The notes under the pieces were generated by a model. It saw nothing but the letters and a program-made list of their open reading frames with translations, was not told the origin of the DNA and did not search any database. Shown here in pieces: positions 47,801-57,367 of a stretch of 64,000 nucleotides of DNA. The stretch covers positions 3,370,616-3,434,615 of the forward strand of contig CM046864.1 in the NCBI GenBank assembly GCA_025617745.1. The letters are read 5' to 3'. Numbering within the stretch: position 1 is the first letter of the stretch; the number at the start of each line of letters is the position of its first letter. The translations under genes and the position numbers were made by a program. Origin of the DNA: Heliocidaris erythrogramma. Its lineage: Eukaryota > Echinodermata > Echinoidea > Camarodonta > Echinometridae.

Positions 47801-50800
47801 ACCTCCATGATATTTGTAATCATGTGTCTTTCCTGTCGTTGTTTGGAATGGTTTAATGATTTCATCTTGTTTGGCAAGTTCAGGTGGAAGAGGGTTGTTA
47901 ATGGTAGTCTGTAAGTATAAGAAGACAAATCTTGTTACTGTATTTTCTAGATCTAAATCTGGTTGAAATTACAATGCAAGGAAGCAGCTAATAGTAGTTA
48001 AATATGTCTGCAACCTAACCTATTCCTAACCCCACCCGAAACCAACATGTTGTGAACCTAACCCTCACATATATACCGGTACAGGCTATTATAGCTAATA
48101 TGCCCAGTAATCCTCAAATTGGCAAGAATCCTACCTAAGATATAAAAAAAAACAGCAGAACGGAGGTATAGATAGGATTTGTATGGAGCGGAGGTATATA
48201 GTGCAGCAAGATCAGATTCGCTGTCAATTGCTCATGGTCTAGTGGTAAAGGCGTCTGGTCAGACTGTCAGTATTCTCTTTCTACACTGCACTCGCGTTTA
48301 AGGTCCAGGGTTTGAATCCCGCTCTTTCTTGCTGATAATTTTTTCAGTTATGAATCGATAACGATAGCGTTTATTCCGTTATAAATAACTGAATTTCAAC
48401 AATGAAAACCAAGAAACTTATTCACTTGATCAGGCGGATTTAATGGCGGCTGGGCATAATAACGACTTTGGCCCCGGTACATGACTGTCTGTTTCTGTTA
48501 TTACAAAAAAACAGGCAAACGTATCTATAGACTCAAAAATCTGTTCATTTGAAATTGAAATTGAACAAAAACATATCTATCAAAAAAGGGGTATGTTTCA
48601 GTAGATCTAATTCAATTCACAAGCCCCGAAATCCATGTTAAATATCTTAAACTGCATGTAAATTCAATGAGTGCACCAAAATGGGACACTTTCTTTTTTC
48701 TTAGGAGGTGGAGGAAATTTCAAATTGACAATGCTGATATTTTGCATGAAAATGACATTGTTCTTACTCAAACTAATTCGATGAGATTTTCTATGAAATT
48801 AAGCATTAGAATTAATATAAAACTAAAAAAAATTTTTTTAATTTTCACTTTTAAGTCAAATTTTAATCTGGTGCACAAACATGTTCATGGGCCTCTCAAA
48901 TAATTACTATAGTATGTTGCTTGGCTGTGATATATTATTGTATTGTAACGTAAGATTTTAGTGTGTTATTGTTGACATTGTCACTGACAGGTTAACAATA
49001 GCTGAGACCCTTTTTACAAGTTTAGTCATACAATTTCAACTTTAAAGTACCAGTAATTAATTAATTAATTAATTAATTAATAATAATTTGATTTATATAG
49101 CGCTTTTTGCTAGAGGTACAAAGCGCTTTAAACATAGATAAATTTACATTACACTACTAAATAATACTCGTTACATTACAGTACATTACATTACATTAGA
49201 CATAAATGGAATAACTGGACCTATAAATCTCATGCTTTATGTTTAGACTGAGTGTAAAGTACTGTTTTCAGTTGAAGTTTAAAAGAATTAACAGAATTTA
49301 AATTTCTCAGATGCTTTGGTAATCGATTCCAGCATTTAGGACCTGTGACAGAGAAAGCTTTGGAACCTACATTTGTGCGAGTACGGGGTACATTGAGAAC
49401 AGTTGCAGAATCAGACTGGGATCTAAGATTGTATGAAGTAGGGCGAACATGAACAAGATCAGCTAGATATGAGGGTGCTTCATTGTGTAGGGATTTAAAT
49501 GTAATCAGAGCAGTTTTGTATTCAATTCTTTGGGGAACAGGTAACCAATGCAAATCATGGAGTAAAGGGGAAGTATGGGTGTTCTTCGGCTTTTTATAAA
49601 TAAGGCGAGCAGCTTGGTTTTGAAGGAGTTGGAGGGTATGAACATTCTTTGTTGTGGTGTTGGACAAAAGACTGTTACAGTAATCTAATCTTGATAGAAT
49701 TAAGGCACGAACAGCCGCATGAGTGGTGTTGTCATCCATATATTTCCTTATCAGCCGCAGGTTTCGGAGGTGAAATTTGACAGTTCTAGAAACATTTATG
49801 ACTTGTGCATCATGGCACAATCTACTGTCAAATATGACTCCAAGAAGTTTAAGGGCTGATGAAGGTTTTAGAGTGACATCACCAAACCTGATCTCAGTTA
49901 ACGACAGTCGCTGTTGGTAAGCCTGTGATGAAACAATTAAAAATTCAGTTTTAGATTGATTGATTTTGAGTTTATTGAGAGTCATCCAAGCATAAACATC
50001 ATCCAATACTTCTGTCAGCTTTGCCACCACAGACTGGACAGATTCTAAGGAGCTGGGGTCGCATGTCAGGTAGATCTGAATATCGTCAGCATACATGTGG
50101 TAGTTAACGTTATGCTTGCTGAAGATGTCAACAATCGGTTGCAGATACATGGTAAAGAGCACGGGGCCTAATACCGAGCCTTGGGGGACTCCATATTGAA
50201 GCTTGACATCAGGAGATTGGGAGTCGTCAACACAAACTGACCATGTCCTGCTGTTCAGGTATGACTTGAACCATTTCAGAGACAAATCAGTTATTCCAAA
50301 TTTTGTTTGAAGACGATCGATCAATATTCCATGATCAAGCGTGTCGAACGCGGCAGATAGATCGAGTGACAAAAGGAAGGTGGCCTGTTTGTTGTCAAGG
50401 GCTCGAGAGATGTCGTTCTGCAGAAGTAGAAGTGATGTTTCTGTGCTATGACACCTTTTGTAGGCCGACTGCTTAGGATCCGTCAGTTCATTTTGATCCA
50501 AGTATTCACTGAGCTGCTTGGCTACAACTTTTTCCAAGACCTTTGCCAGGAAGGGAATGTTGGATATGGGTCTATAATTACCCAATGCATTTTTATCTGC
50601 AGTCTGTTTTTTTAGAACTGGGGTAACCGTAGCAACTCCAAGACATTGAGGAAAAATGCCAGTTTCGAGGGATGCATTTACAGTCTCAACAATGAAAGGC
50701 ATGAGGACAGGAATGTGCTGCTTAAGGAGCCATGTAGGTAAAGGATCAAGTGAGCAAGTCTTATTAGGTATCTTTCTGATTATATCTTCCAAGTTCTTGG

Positions 50801-52318
50801 CAGACACATTCTCGAAGTGTGAGAGGTTAGCAAACAACTCACTCGATGCATGTTGTAATACAGGAGGACCTACAATGAGATCATCAATGCATTTTCTAAT
50901 GTTTTCCACTTTTGTTGCGAAGAATGAACTGAAGGTTACTGCGAGTTCATGAGAAGAGTCAGAATCAGGCAATACATGTTTCTTGTTGTAAAGGAGTTCT
51001 TTGATTCCCTTGAACATTTCTTTGACAGACGACATTTCAAAAAGTTCATGAAACCATCCCTTCTTTGCATCAACTACAGCCTCTGATACTGCAGACTTTG
51101 CAGCATTGTAGGCGGTAGGATCGGTTTCAGGGTCACGTTTGAAGGCTTTGCGAAATTTCCTCTCTTCACTCCTCTTGGCACGTTTGGCTGCAGTTACTTC
51201 TGTATTGTACCACCGAGGACGATCACGCGTAGCGGTCTTTTCCAGACGGATTGGAGCCCGGACATCAAGAACATCTCTGATGTCACTCTCAACGTCTAAA
51301 ATTAGCTCATTCAGACCCATTGAGGTACGGTCTTTTTGAAGCTTTGCAGAGATGTCAGACGCAAAGGCATTGTGATCAAAGTTCTTGAACTTGCGTACTT
51401 GAAAGATTCTACTTGGTCTTGGAAAGACTTCCTTTCATACCCCCTAACCCTAACCTGTGTTAGGGTAAGGCCTTATATTACCCACTCACTCTTTCTAGAC
51501 CCTAGCTTAGGAATAGGATTCTATTAATTATCCCTATAGACCATAACCTTAACCCTATGACCCGAATTCACAAAGCCCCTCCTCTTAAACGTACATGCGC
51601 ACAGAATCCGATCCAATCATATATTTTATTTGAGCGTGCGCATTGGCAATGTGCGCTTATTTACGCTTACTTTGTGAATTCGGCCTATAAGTATAACTAT
51701 GACATGTAGGCCTATATGGGGGGGGGGGCATTATCCATAATTTCATTGGGGGGGGGGGGGGTACAAAAGGAAGTCTTACCCGGCAGTAGGCTTAGTATGA
51801 AAATTAGAGTCAATTTAATTGTCAACTAAGTATGGGTGCTTTTTAGTACACTTGACTTACTCACATGAACAAATCTAACTTAGCCTATAGTATAGGCTAC
51901 TGCTTTTTTAGGATGGAGGTTGCATTTCCGGACACTAACAAAAATTAGTCTGTCAATTTTGCCGTAGCCGTAGGGGCCTAGATTTTCAAAAAAAAAACAT
52001 GCATCGAGTTACACTAAAACCAGTTAATATTTGCAATTCACATGATTCACAACCTATCCTGTGAAAGATTTGTGACAATTTGCATGAAAAGTTGTTCCAT
52101 TTTATGTTTAAAAATGGCCTGTCCGGATTAACAACCTGTCCGGAATTACAACGTCTGGGTATACCGGTAGGCGGTACAGGATAAATTATTTAGAAAATTA
52201 GAATTTAATTTTAACCCACCTTAAAATCTGATGCTGGAAAATAGTATTCCGGCCGGTAATCCAAACCCCGACCCGAGCTAGTCTGGTGAAGGTCAAATCT
52301 CCTTTCTGCTCCCGTCAT
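44515..52318 (-). CDS. Five-exon gene for a 322-residue protein, possible ciliary microtubule protein
   Basis: Coding exons 52318-52220, 47908-47726, 47295-47119, 46604-46405 and 44824-44515 join in frame with GT-AG borders to give 322 residues and a TGA. I do not recognise the family. The product is basic and hydrophilic, with no signal peptide or membrane segment, and is rich in Tyr, Pro, His and Lys. Short phrases such as GRGLDYRPEYYFP, TTGKTHDYKYHGG, TMTSSYKTP and YSTEYKTYASGKP recur in style. Extended Tyr/Pro peptides like these are typical of microtubule inner proteins of cilia and sperm tails, so that role is a guess from style only. Intron 1 holds a LINE and SINE debris, intron 3 a MITE and intron 4 an hAT-like element. 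Confidence 0.75.
45140..46076. mobile_element. hAT-like non-autonomous element in intron 4
   Basis: The TIRs are TAAGCCTGAGTC and GACTCAGGCTTA; subterminal TCGAT-rich segments are also inverted (TTCGATCGAA-type on both sides). The flanks ATTTGAAG (45132-45139) and ATTTGAAA (46077-46084) are a 7/8 match, fitting an 8-bp target duplication. No transposase. Confidence 0.65.
46405..46604 (-). CDS. 322-residue gene, coding exon 4
   Basis: 66 residues plus two bases, from the acceptor TTACAG to the donor CACAA|GTAAGT. Contains VPKYKPTLVRDDGALQLL and YPKKDAATYWRCEDY. Confidence 0.8.
46686..46926. mobile_element. GGGGCCGTATTCTGAAAAC MITE, copy A (intron 3)
   Basis: The ends GGGGCCGTATTCTGAAAAC and GTTTTCAGAATACCACCCC are inverted. 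Subterminal TTAATTGTCATAACAAAT and its complement extend the pairing to about 70 bases per arm. Copy B is at 60004-60246. Confidence 0.8.
47119..47295 (-). CDS. 322-residue gene, coding exon 3
   Basis: 59 residues from the acceptor CCCATCAG to the donor AGG|GTAAGA; phase 0 on both sides. Contains QQRGWRKPLTMGHQE. Confidence 0.78.
47726..47908 (-). CDS. 322-residue gene, coding exon 2
   Basis: 61 residues from the acceptor CTTACAG to the donor AAG|GTAAGA; phase 0 on both sides. Contains TTGKTHDYKYHGGLLANP. Confidence 0.78.
48229..48480 (+). repeat. tRNA-like SINE head plus shared body
   Basis: A-box-like TGGTCTAGTGG (48235-48245) and B-box-like GGTTTGAATCC (48309-48319) lie 74 bases apart, wider than in a tRNA gene, so a functional tRNA is unlikely. 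The following 130 bases recur at 40484-40600. Confidence 0.6.
48600..48800. repeat. Diverged relic of the 29586 fold-back family
   Basis: Resembles part of the right arm of 29586-30597: TCACAAGCC, AACTGC(A/G)TGTAAAT, and GTCATTGTTCTT(A/G)CTC in the same order. Many differences, so an old copy. Confidence 0.4.
49056..51444 (-). mobile_element. 5'-truncated CR1/L2-like LINE
   Basis: Minus strand, inside intron 1 of the 322-residue gene and in the same orientation. The 3' end has AAAGCGCTTTGTACC and AAAAGCGCTATATAAAT, a conserved stem-like 3' signature, followed by a TTAA tandem tail (49056-49082). The 5' end breaks off near 51444, next to CCCTAA-type repeats, before the endonuclease domain. 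Confidence 0.85.
49230..51434 (-). CDS. LINE reverse transcriptase, open frame lacking endonuclease
   Basis: The frame is open from 51434 to a stop at 49230; the first Met at 51320 gives 696 residues. Residues about 1-190 are a linker region. The reverse transcriptase follows: NYRPISNIPFLAKVLEKV, then QSAYKRCHSTETSLLL, motif A LSLDLSAAFDTLDH, motif B GVPQGSVLGPVLF, motif C YHMYADDIQIYL and motif D LKINQSKTEFLIV. The C-terminal region has LDYCNSLL, LQNQAARLIY and LHWLPVPQRIEYK, the usual CR1/L2-clade tail, and FSVTGPKCWNRLP. Catalytic Asp residues are intact and no frameshift was seen, so the copy is young. Without endonuclease and promoter it cannot move by itself. Confidence 0.9.
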   Translation of the reverse strand, partial: KEVFPRPSRIFQVRKFKNFDHNAFASDISAKLQKDRTSMGLNELILDVESDIRDVLDVRAPIRLEKTATRDRPRWYNTEVTAAKRAKRSEERKFRKAFKRDPETDPTAYNAAKSAVSEAVVDAKKGWFHELFEMSSVKEMFKGIKELLYNKKHVLPDSDSSHELAVTFSSFFATKVENIRKCIDDLIVGPPVLQHASSELFANLSHFENVSAKNLEDIIRKIPNKTCSLDPLPTWLLKQHIPVLMPFIVETVNASLETGIFPQCLGVATVTPVLKKQTADKNALGNYRPISNIPFLAKVLEKVVAKQLSEYLDQNELTDPKQSAYKRCHSTETSLLLLQNDISRALDNKQATFLLSLDLSAAFDTLDHGILIDRLQTKFGITDLSLKWFKSYLNSRTWSVCVDDSQSPDVKLQYGVPQGSVLGPVLFTMYLQPIVDIFSKHNVNYHMYADDIQIYLTCDPSSLESVQSVVAKLTEVLDDVYAWMTLNKLKINQSKTEFLIVSSQAYQQRLSLTEIRFGDVTLKPSSALKLLGVIFDSRLCHDAQVINVSRTVKFHLRNLRLIRKYMDDNTTHAAVRALILSRLDYCNSLLSNTTTKNVHTLQLLQNQAARLIYKKPKNTHTSPLLHDLHWLPVPQRIEYKTALITFKSLHNEAPSYLADLVHVRPTSYNLRSQSDSATVLNVPRTRTNVGSKAFSVTGPKCWNRLPKHLRNLNSVNSFKLQLKTVLYTQSKHKA
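51445..51475. repeat. Interstitial telomere-like repeat
   Basis: CCCCTAACCCTAACC followed by TGTGTTAGGGTAAGG, a short head-to-head telomere-type pair, exactly where the LINE's 5' end breaks off. Confidence 0.6.
51476..52219. other. Intron 1 spacer with dispersed repeat copy A
   Basis: 51720 and 51748 are G-runs. 51920-52165 resembles 52870-53045 in the same orientation (AATTCACATGATT(C/T)(A/T)CAACCTAT and CTGTCCGGA marks). No coding content. Confidence 0.55.
52220..52318 (-). CDS. 322-residue gene, coding exon 1
   Basis: 33 residues starting MTGAERRFDLHQTSSG. Ends at the donor AAG|GTGGGT, phase 0. The start is the first ATG of the open segment. Confidence 0.75.
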
Positions 52319-52585
52319 GATGTTTCACAAAATTTCACTCAAAACCTTCAAAAACCTTTATTTAACGTGCTTTTAAGTCTGTTTTCTATCCCTGTTGTCT
52401 CGCAGTATGACTGCACGTGAATTACATGGGTGTTTCGCTCAAATATAGAGCTCAGCTCGCTAGCTAGCTCGATCGAGTTGTATCAACAAAGGTACCGTTG
52501 CCAAGTGATACGGCGGTCGTTTCCGCATAGCAACGATACGTAAATAAACAAGCGCGCCCTCTGTGTCGTCGGTTCAGTATAATAT
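52319..52585 (-). promoter_or_regulatory. Putative promoter and 5' UTR of the 322-residue gene
   Basis: The 270 bases upstream of the ATG lie between the coding start and a SINE. Around 52490-52540, GGCAAC (minus strand) and GTTGCTATG occur close together. They resemble half-sites of the RFX X-box that drives ciliary genes, but no full consensus is present. The transcription start is not known. Confidence 0.3.
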
Positions 52586-52805
52586 CGGGCGTTGTGCACA
52601 CATTGGAGTTCTGTGGTTGTGCATGTGGCGTGCGCCTGTAATCCAGCTAACATACAGTGGATCGTGGAAGTTATAGCGGACCCAGGTTCGAGGGGTTCAA
52701 GACTGGGTCACGTCTCTCGGATGGTGACATTAAAGGTCGGTCCCCAGACGTAAATAATCATTGATACACGTCTGTAAAAACCCAATTACACACACACACA
52801 TATCG
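52586..52805 (+). repeat. SINE with 7SL-like head, copy B
   Basis: Same family as 23676-23924, opposite orientation: GGGCGTTGTG, then about 34 extra bases, then GCGTGCGCCTGTAATCCAGC, GGACCCAGGTTCGAG, CGTCTCTCGGATGGTGACA and a CA-repeat. It sits just upstream of the 322-residue gene, pointing towards higher coordinates. Confidence 0.7.
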
Positions 52806-53648
52806 ACCTGGCACAAAATCCTTAAGGCTTCCACGTTGCCCCCCCCCCCCCAAAAAAAAACAACAACAAACAAATTGCAGTCATAGGGTTGAATTTTGCA
52901 CAAGAATGTTAATTTGCCGTCATATTTCACGAAAAATATGCATCAGGGAACACTAAAATCAGTGAATAATTGCGATTCACATGATTTTCAACCTATAATG
53001 TGAATGATCTGTCCGGATAACCAAGCTGTCCGGACACACAACGGTTGTGTATACAAAAAAAAATATTTGAATTAATCCCAAATCTGTTACGTAGACCCTA
53101 TATAAGAAGATATTTTTATTATCCTCCTTTTTTTCTTCTTCTTTATGGAGGGGGCGGGGGTCATTAAGTGGAGCATCTGTTTTCTTTAATTGTAAATTTT
53201 CGAAAAGAAGTTTGAAAATAATAATGGAGATAGCCTGATATGAGTAAAAGACATGGTGTGCAGGTGCAGAGCAACATTTCAGCCTTCTACGTAGTGATAT
53301 TTTCATCTAAATATCAATGTGAAACACAATATGCCTCCATGTTCGAATCATGGGAATAAGCATTAATAAAAAGAGAATAATGTCAATTAATGTAGGTTTG
53401 CATACAAAATATCGCTCACAAAAGCAATGATCACCAGTAAAAATTAAATCCATAGCCTATGTAAAACCAGGGGCAGTACTGTCCATTAATTTGGACAGCT
53501 GGTGCCCCCCCCCCCCCCCCACTTTTTTCCCAAACCTAGAAAAGTGCGACTAAAATGTGCCAGTTAAAAGTGAACACCCGTCCCTTCATGCAGTGCCGTA
53601 AAAGTACACGATATTTATAGAGGCATATTTGTTTGTTTGATTGTGTAC
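52806..53648. other. Non-coding with dispersed repeat copy B
   Basis: C-run then A-run at 52841; 52870-53045 is the partner of 51920-52165; another C-run at 53507. No gene seen. Confidence 0.5.
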
Positions 53649-54615
53649 TTAAAGTAGAACGTTAATGATTTTAAATATTGGCTTAATACTTATTATTGCA
53701 TATTGGCTTAATACTTATTATTGCATAGATGGCATAAATTAAACAAGGTTATCCAAATTCAACGCTTGGAAACATTTGAAGTAATGATTATTATCAATTA
53801 TAAAACGGTAAAATACAGCCCCCGATATAGCACGTGAAGAGCTCCTCGAACGCTGCTGAGATATGTGACGACACACCATGGACCAGTCCTATCTAAGCAG
53901 ACGATGTCCCATAACATCTTACACATTTTTCAGAGCCTATTTTGTCATCTCCTCTTCACTTATTTCTCTTCCTTCACTAGCGTCAGTCTTAATGTTAGTC
54001 TGTTGCCTCACTCTTAACTTCGTGTATGGTATTATTTTGATGAAAAATGCAGCGTTAAAAAAATAAAGGAATCAGTCACTTGTAAACAAAATAAGACGCC
54101 ATTGTATTTTCAGCTGCTTGCACCGGGGCATGTTCGGCGTTTCAAGAGGGAACGAATACCATCCTGCTATTATTCGGAGGGCTTTTCAATTTGAAAGTGG
54201 GGTTTATTTCATTGATCATTGACCCTTCTCCTGTGTATTTACAATCAAACGGTTTTAGCTATCAGAATCAGTTTCACTTTCCCTTTGTAATGGTGTGAAA
54301 TAAGGTCATGTTTAAATACACCAAACTCTTTATAATATGATAAATAATTGCATTGCAATTACGTTCATTCATTATAGGACGTCGTCTGCTTAAGCAGGAT
54401 CGATCCCGAGTGTGACGACATCAAAACATCGCTATATTTCTGGCGAATCCTCGGATATTCCAGATGCTGAGAAGAGCTTTTATTTGTGTTGTTTTTATAA
54501 TCATCAGATACGCAGTTGACATAAAACTTATATACGATTGCCATCTGTAAGCTTCCCAGTTTCTAGTGATACATTAATTGCCATATTTGTGATTTTCTTT
54601 GAATATCTACTTTAA
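53649..54615. mobile_element. TTAA-flanked non-autonomous transposon, copy B
   Basis: Reverse-complement relative of 24029-24981 over nearly its whole length. The ends are TTAAAGTAGA and TCTACTTTAA, again beginning with TTAA, but the tips differ from copy A. A 28-base tandem duplication (TATTGGCTTAATACTTATTA type) near 53683-53735 is specific to this copy. Confidence 0.75.
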
Positions 54616-56111
54616 GTTATGCAAGTTGGGTTTCAAAGGGGGGGGGGGGGTGGGGGTGGGGCACGGGCCGGTTCCCCCATATGTAGATCCGCCACTAACC
54701 CCCCCCCCCCGGCAGCCTCCTAAAGCCATATTCCCTCAGTCCATTCATGACAAACCAGATTTTCCCTGTATCTCAGATTCAGATTCAGATTACACATTTA
54801 TTTCCTTCTCATAAATTAAGTACAAAATAAAATTTACATTGACAAAATCCTGGTGGAAGGAGGCGAGGGTCATGTGAGTTTTTAACCAATAGCAAACTTT
54901 TTTGTCTCAGATATGCTATAACTTGGTTTTGCCCATTTCGCATTCTTCTAATCACTGCTATGCAAGGGTATAACTTGGTTTGGCCCATTTCACATTCTTC
55001 TAATATGACCGCTATGCAAGGGTATATCAGATATGCTGGCTATAACTTGGTTTAGCCCATTTCACACTCTTCTAATCACCGCTATTCAAGGGTATATCAG
55101 ATATGCTATAACTTGGTTTAGCCCATTTCACATTCTTCTTATCACCGCTATGCAACGGTACATATAGGTATTTTTTAACTAGTCATTAAAGGCATGTTTC
55201 TAAAGTAGCCACTAATGTAATGTAGCTAAGGTAGATAATAAGCTACATTGTATCTTACTCATCACAGTGATCATAATAAAGTCTTATGCAATGAAACAGA
55301 AACTGCAAACAAAAACAATTATTATATATGTCTCATTGTTTATGAAGTTTTCCTGTTACAAAACTTTACTGACCACATCTGGATCCCTCCCCTGCAGAGA
55401 ACAACATTAAACTAGAACTCTACATGCACTGTCAATATTACTACTAGAACATGGCATGATACCACATCCTTGAATTAAAAGGCCTTTTAATCTTACATGA
55501 AGGCAAACATATTATAGATTGATAAAAATAAAATTTATACCAAACTGACAAACTCCAGTCTTGGCTTGTACACAATTCTGGAAGTGTATGGCAATTTTAT
55601 GGCCATGAGAATGTCAAGCGCTGAACTCATTGGTGATCTTCATGGTGGTCTCACACAGCCATAGAGTCAGATTACATCCCTTCCCCCTGGATCTCAAATA
55701 TGAAGTGACATGTTCCATGTAGATAGGCCATCAAGAATTTTTGTATCAACAGTTTCTTGAATTATCACTAATAAATAGATCCACAAAGACAATTATGCAA
55801 TACATATAAGGAAATGTCTTTTTATGCCATTTCTGGCGCTGCACAGTAACTAAAAATTGAAATTTTATAAATTTTGAAGTTATAAAGTTATTAAATGGGC
55901 AAGAAAAAGAAATTTCACATATGGCTGACATACTTCATGTACCTCTTCACACCATGGTTTTCCTTACTTTCTGTAAATTTCATGAAACACTTTACCTCAA
56001 GACTTACAATGACTTAATGCATGCAATGGGGAAGACTTTAATTCTACTGAATAATACAGTACCTTCAACTTCATTAAGTTCAACCAAGAATTTTGAAAGT
56101 ATGAAGATCTA

Positions 56112-56416
56112 GGCACGGTCTTATAAAGAGTTGCAGTTAATTGCAACTTATATTGGTATCGATCTCAACTTATATTGGTATCAATCGCAACTTATATTGG
56201 TATCGATCGCAACTTATATTGGTATCGATCGCAACTTATATTGGTATCGATCGCAACTTATATTGGTATCGATCGCAACTTATATTGATATCGATCGCAA
56301 CTTATATTGGTATCGATCGCAACTTATATTGATATCAATCGCAACTCCACATAAGAGATAGGAGACTGTAAATTTGCAATTGATTGGAATTGATTGCAAC
56401 TCTTAAAAGACAGGGC
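56112..56416. repeat. 22-bp minisatellite inside a hairpin-ended repeat
   Basis: 56137-56346 has about nine units of CAACTTATATTGGTATCGAT (plus CG). The flanks GGTCTTATAAAGAGTTGCA and its near reverse complement (TGCAACTCTTAAAAGACAGG) form the outer inverted repeat, so the array has probably expanded inside a MITE. Confidence 0.8.
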
Positions 56417-56592
56417 CGAGGAGACACAGTGTCATTCCAATGTACAGTCCCAGTAGGGAAAGGTATACCCTCCCAAGATTTGTCTTTGCTCTTTGCTTCT
56501 ACTGTTGTGCTTTAGCCAACATTTGCTGACACCTTGGTATACCCTTCCTAAATATTCAAGTGATTCCTTCGCAACATCTTTAAGCGTCTCTA

Positions 56593-56780
56593 CGGTTCCA
56601 TGACATTTGCTCCTGCGACAATTGCTCTGGTCTAACTTTGCCATGTTAATCCTAAACCTAAACCTAACCCTTACCCTAACCCTAATCCTAATCTTCACAT
56701 TGTTCTTACCAAAAAAACAATTTACCTTGACCTATATGAACGGAGGAGCAAATGTCGCAGGAGCAAATGTCGTGTCACCA
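56593..56780. mobile_element. MITE with telomere-like core
   Basis: ATGACATTTGCTCCTGCGAC on the left and GTCGCAGGAGCAAATGTCGT on the right are inverted. The core at about 56649-56690 is CCTAA/CCCTAA repeats (CCTAACCCTTACCCTAACCC). Confidence 0.65.
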
Positions 56781-56854
56781 TCTGTACACCACACAAATTA
56801 AAAAGAGCTTTCATTATTTTCCTATTTCTTCAACAATGAGTGATCTTTGAGCAG

Positions 56855-57330
56855 TCTATTTGCTAGTGATTATAATGTACGACTGAATGCCCAGAGCACT
56901 CTTTGCAGCTTTCAGGAAAATATTTTTCAGAAGTCTAGTTTCATAGAGAGATCTTTAAAAAGTCCAATTTTCATAAACAGATCTTTCACAAGTCCAGTTT
57001 CAAAGATCTTTCACAAGTCTTAGAAAACATCTCTCAGAAGTCTAGTTTTCTATCTGTTAATGATGATGTACAACTAAATGCTGATGCTGTGGCACTCCTA
57101 GCAGCATTCTTTGTAGGATCTTTCAGAAGTTTAGTTTCATAGAGAGATCTTTTAACAAGTCTAACTTTCATAAACAGATCTTGCACAAGTCCAGTTTCAA
57201 AGATCTTTCAGAAGTCTTAGAAACATCTCTCAGAAGTCTAGTTTTCTATCTGTTAGTGATGATGTACAACTAAATGCTGATGCTGTAGCACTCCTAGCAG
57301 CTTTCTTTGTAGGATCTTCTTGTGATCGAC
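56855..57330 (-). repeat. Tandem copies of the ELP4 last-exon 3' end
   Basis: The end of the last coding exon and the start of the 3' UTR (57120-57330) recur at 56925-57118 with a 196-base period and few changes; a more diverged third copy begins near 56865. The copies lie in the 3' UTR or downstream and lack the exon's acceptor. Confidence 0.8.
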
Positions 57331-57367
57331 TCACAGTCTCAGAGAGGTCTGGAGGCAAATGAAGCTT
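57230..57367 (-). CDS. ELP4: ELP4 last coding exon
   Basis: 46 codons including TGA, from the acceptor TTTTTCAG. Starts KLHLPPDLSETVSRS and ends DRKLDF; the terminal LDF matches vertebrate ELP4. Confidence 0.95.
   Translation of the reverse strand, partial: KLHLPPDLSETVSRSQEDPTKKAARSATASAFSCTSSLTDRKLDF

Larger units (their letters stand above)
54616..57229. other. Non-coding between the TTAA element and ELP4
   Basis: Holds facing G- and C-runs (54640-54715), four diverged tandem units of 62-77 bases (54908-55163, marked TATAACTTGGTTT and CCCATTTC), a 22-bp minisatellite, a MITE with telomere-like core and ELP4 exon-derived repeats. Part next to 57230 is ELP4 3' UTR. Confidence 0.5.

Noticed and set aside
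48229-48325. Functional tRNA gene on the plus strand
   Set aside because: Box spacing is too wide and no acceptor stem forms; the downstream part is a dispersed repeat.
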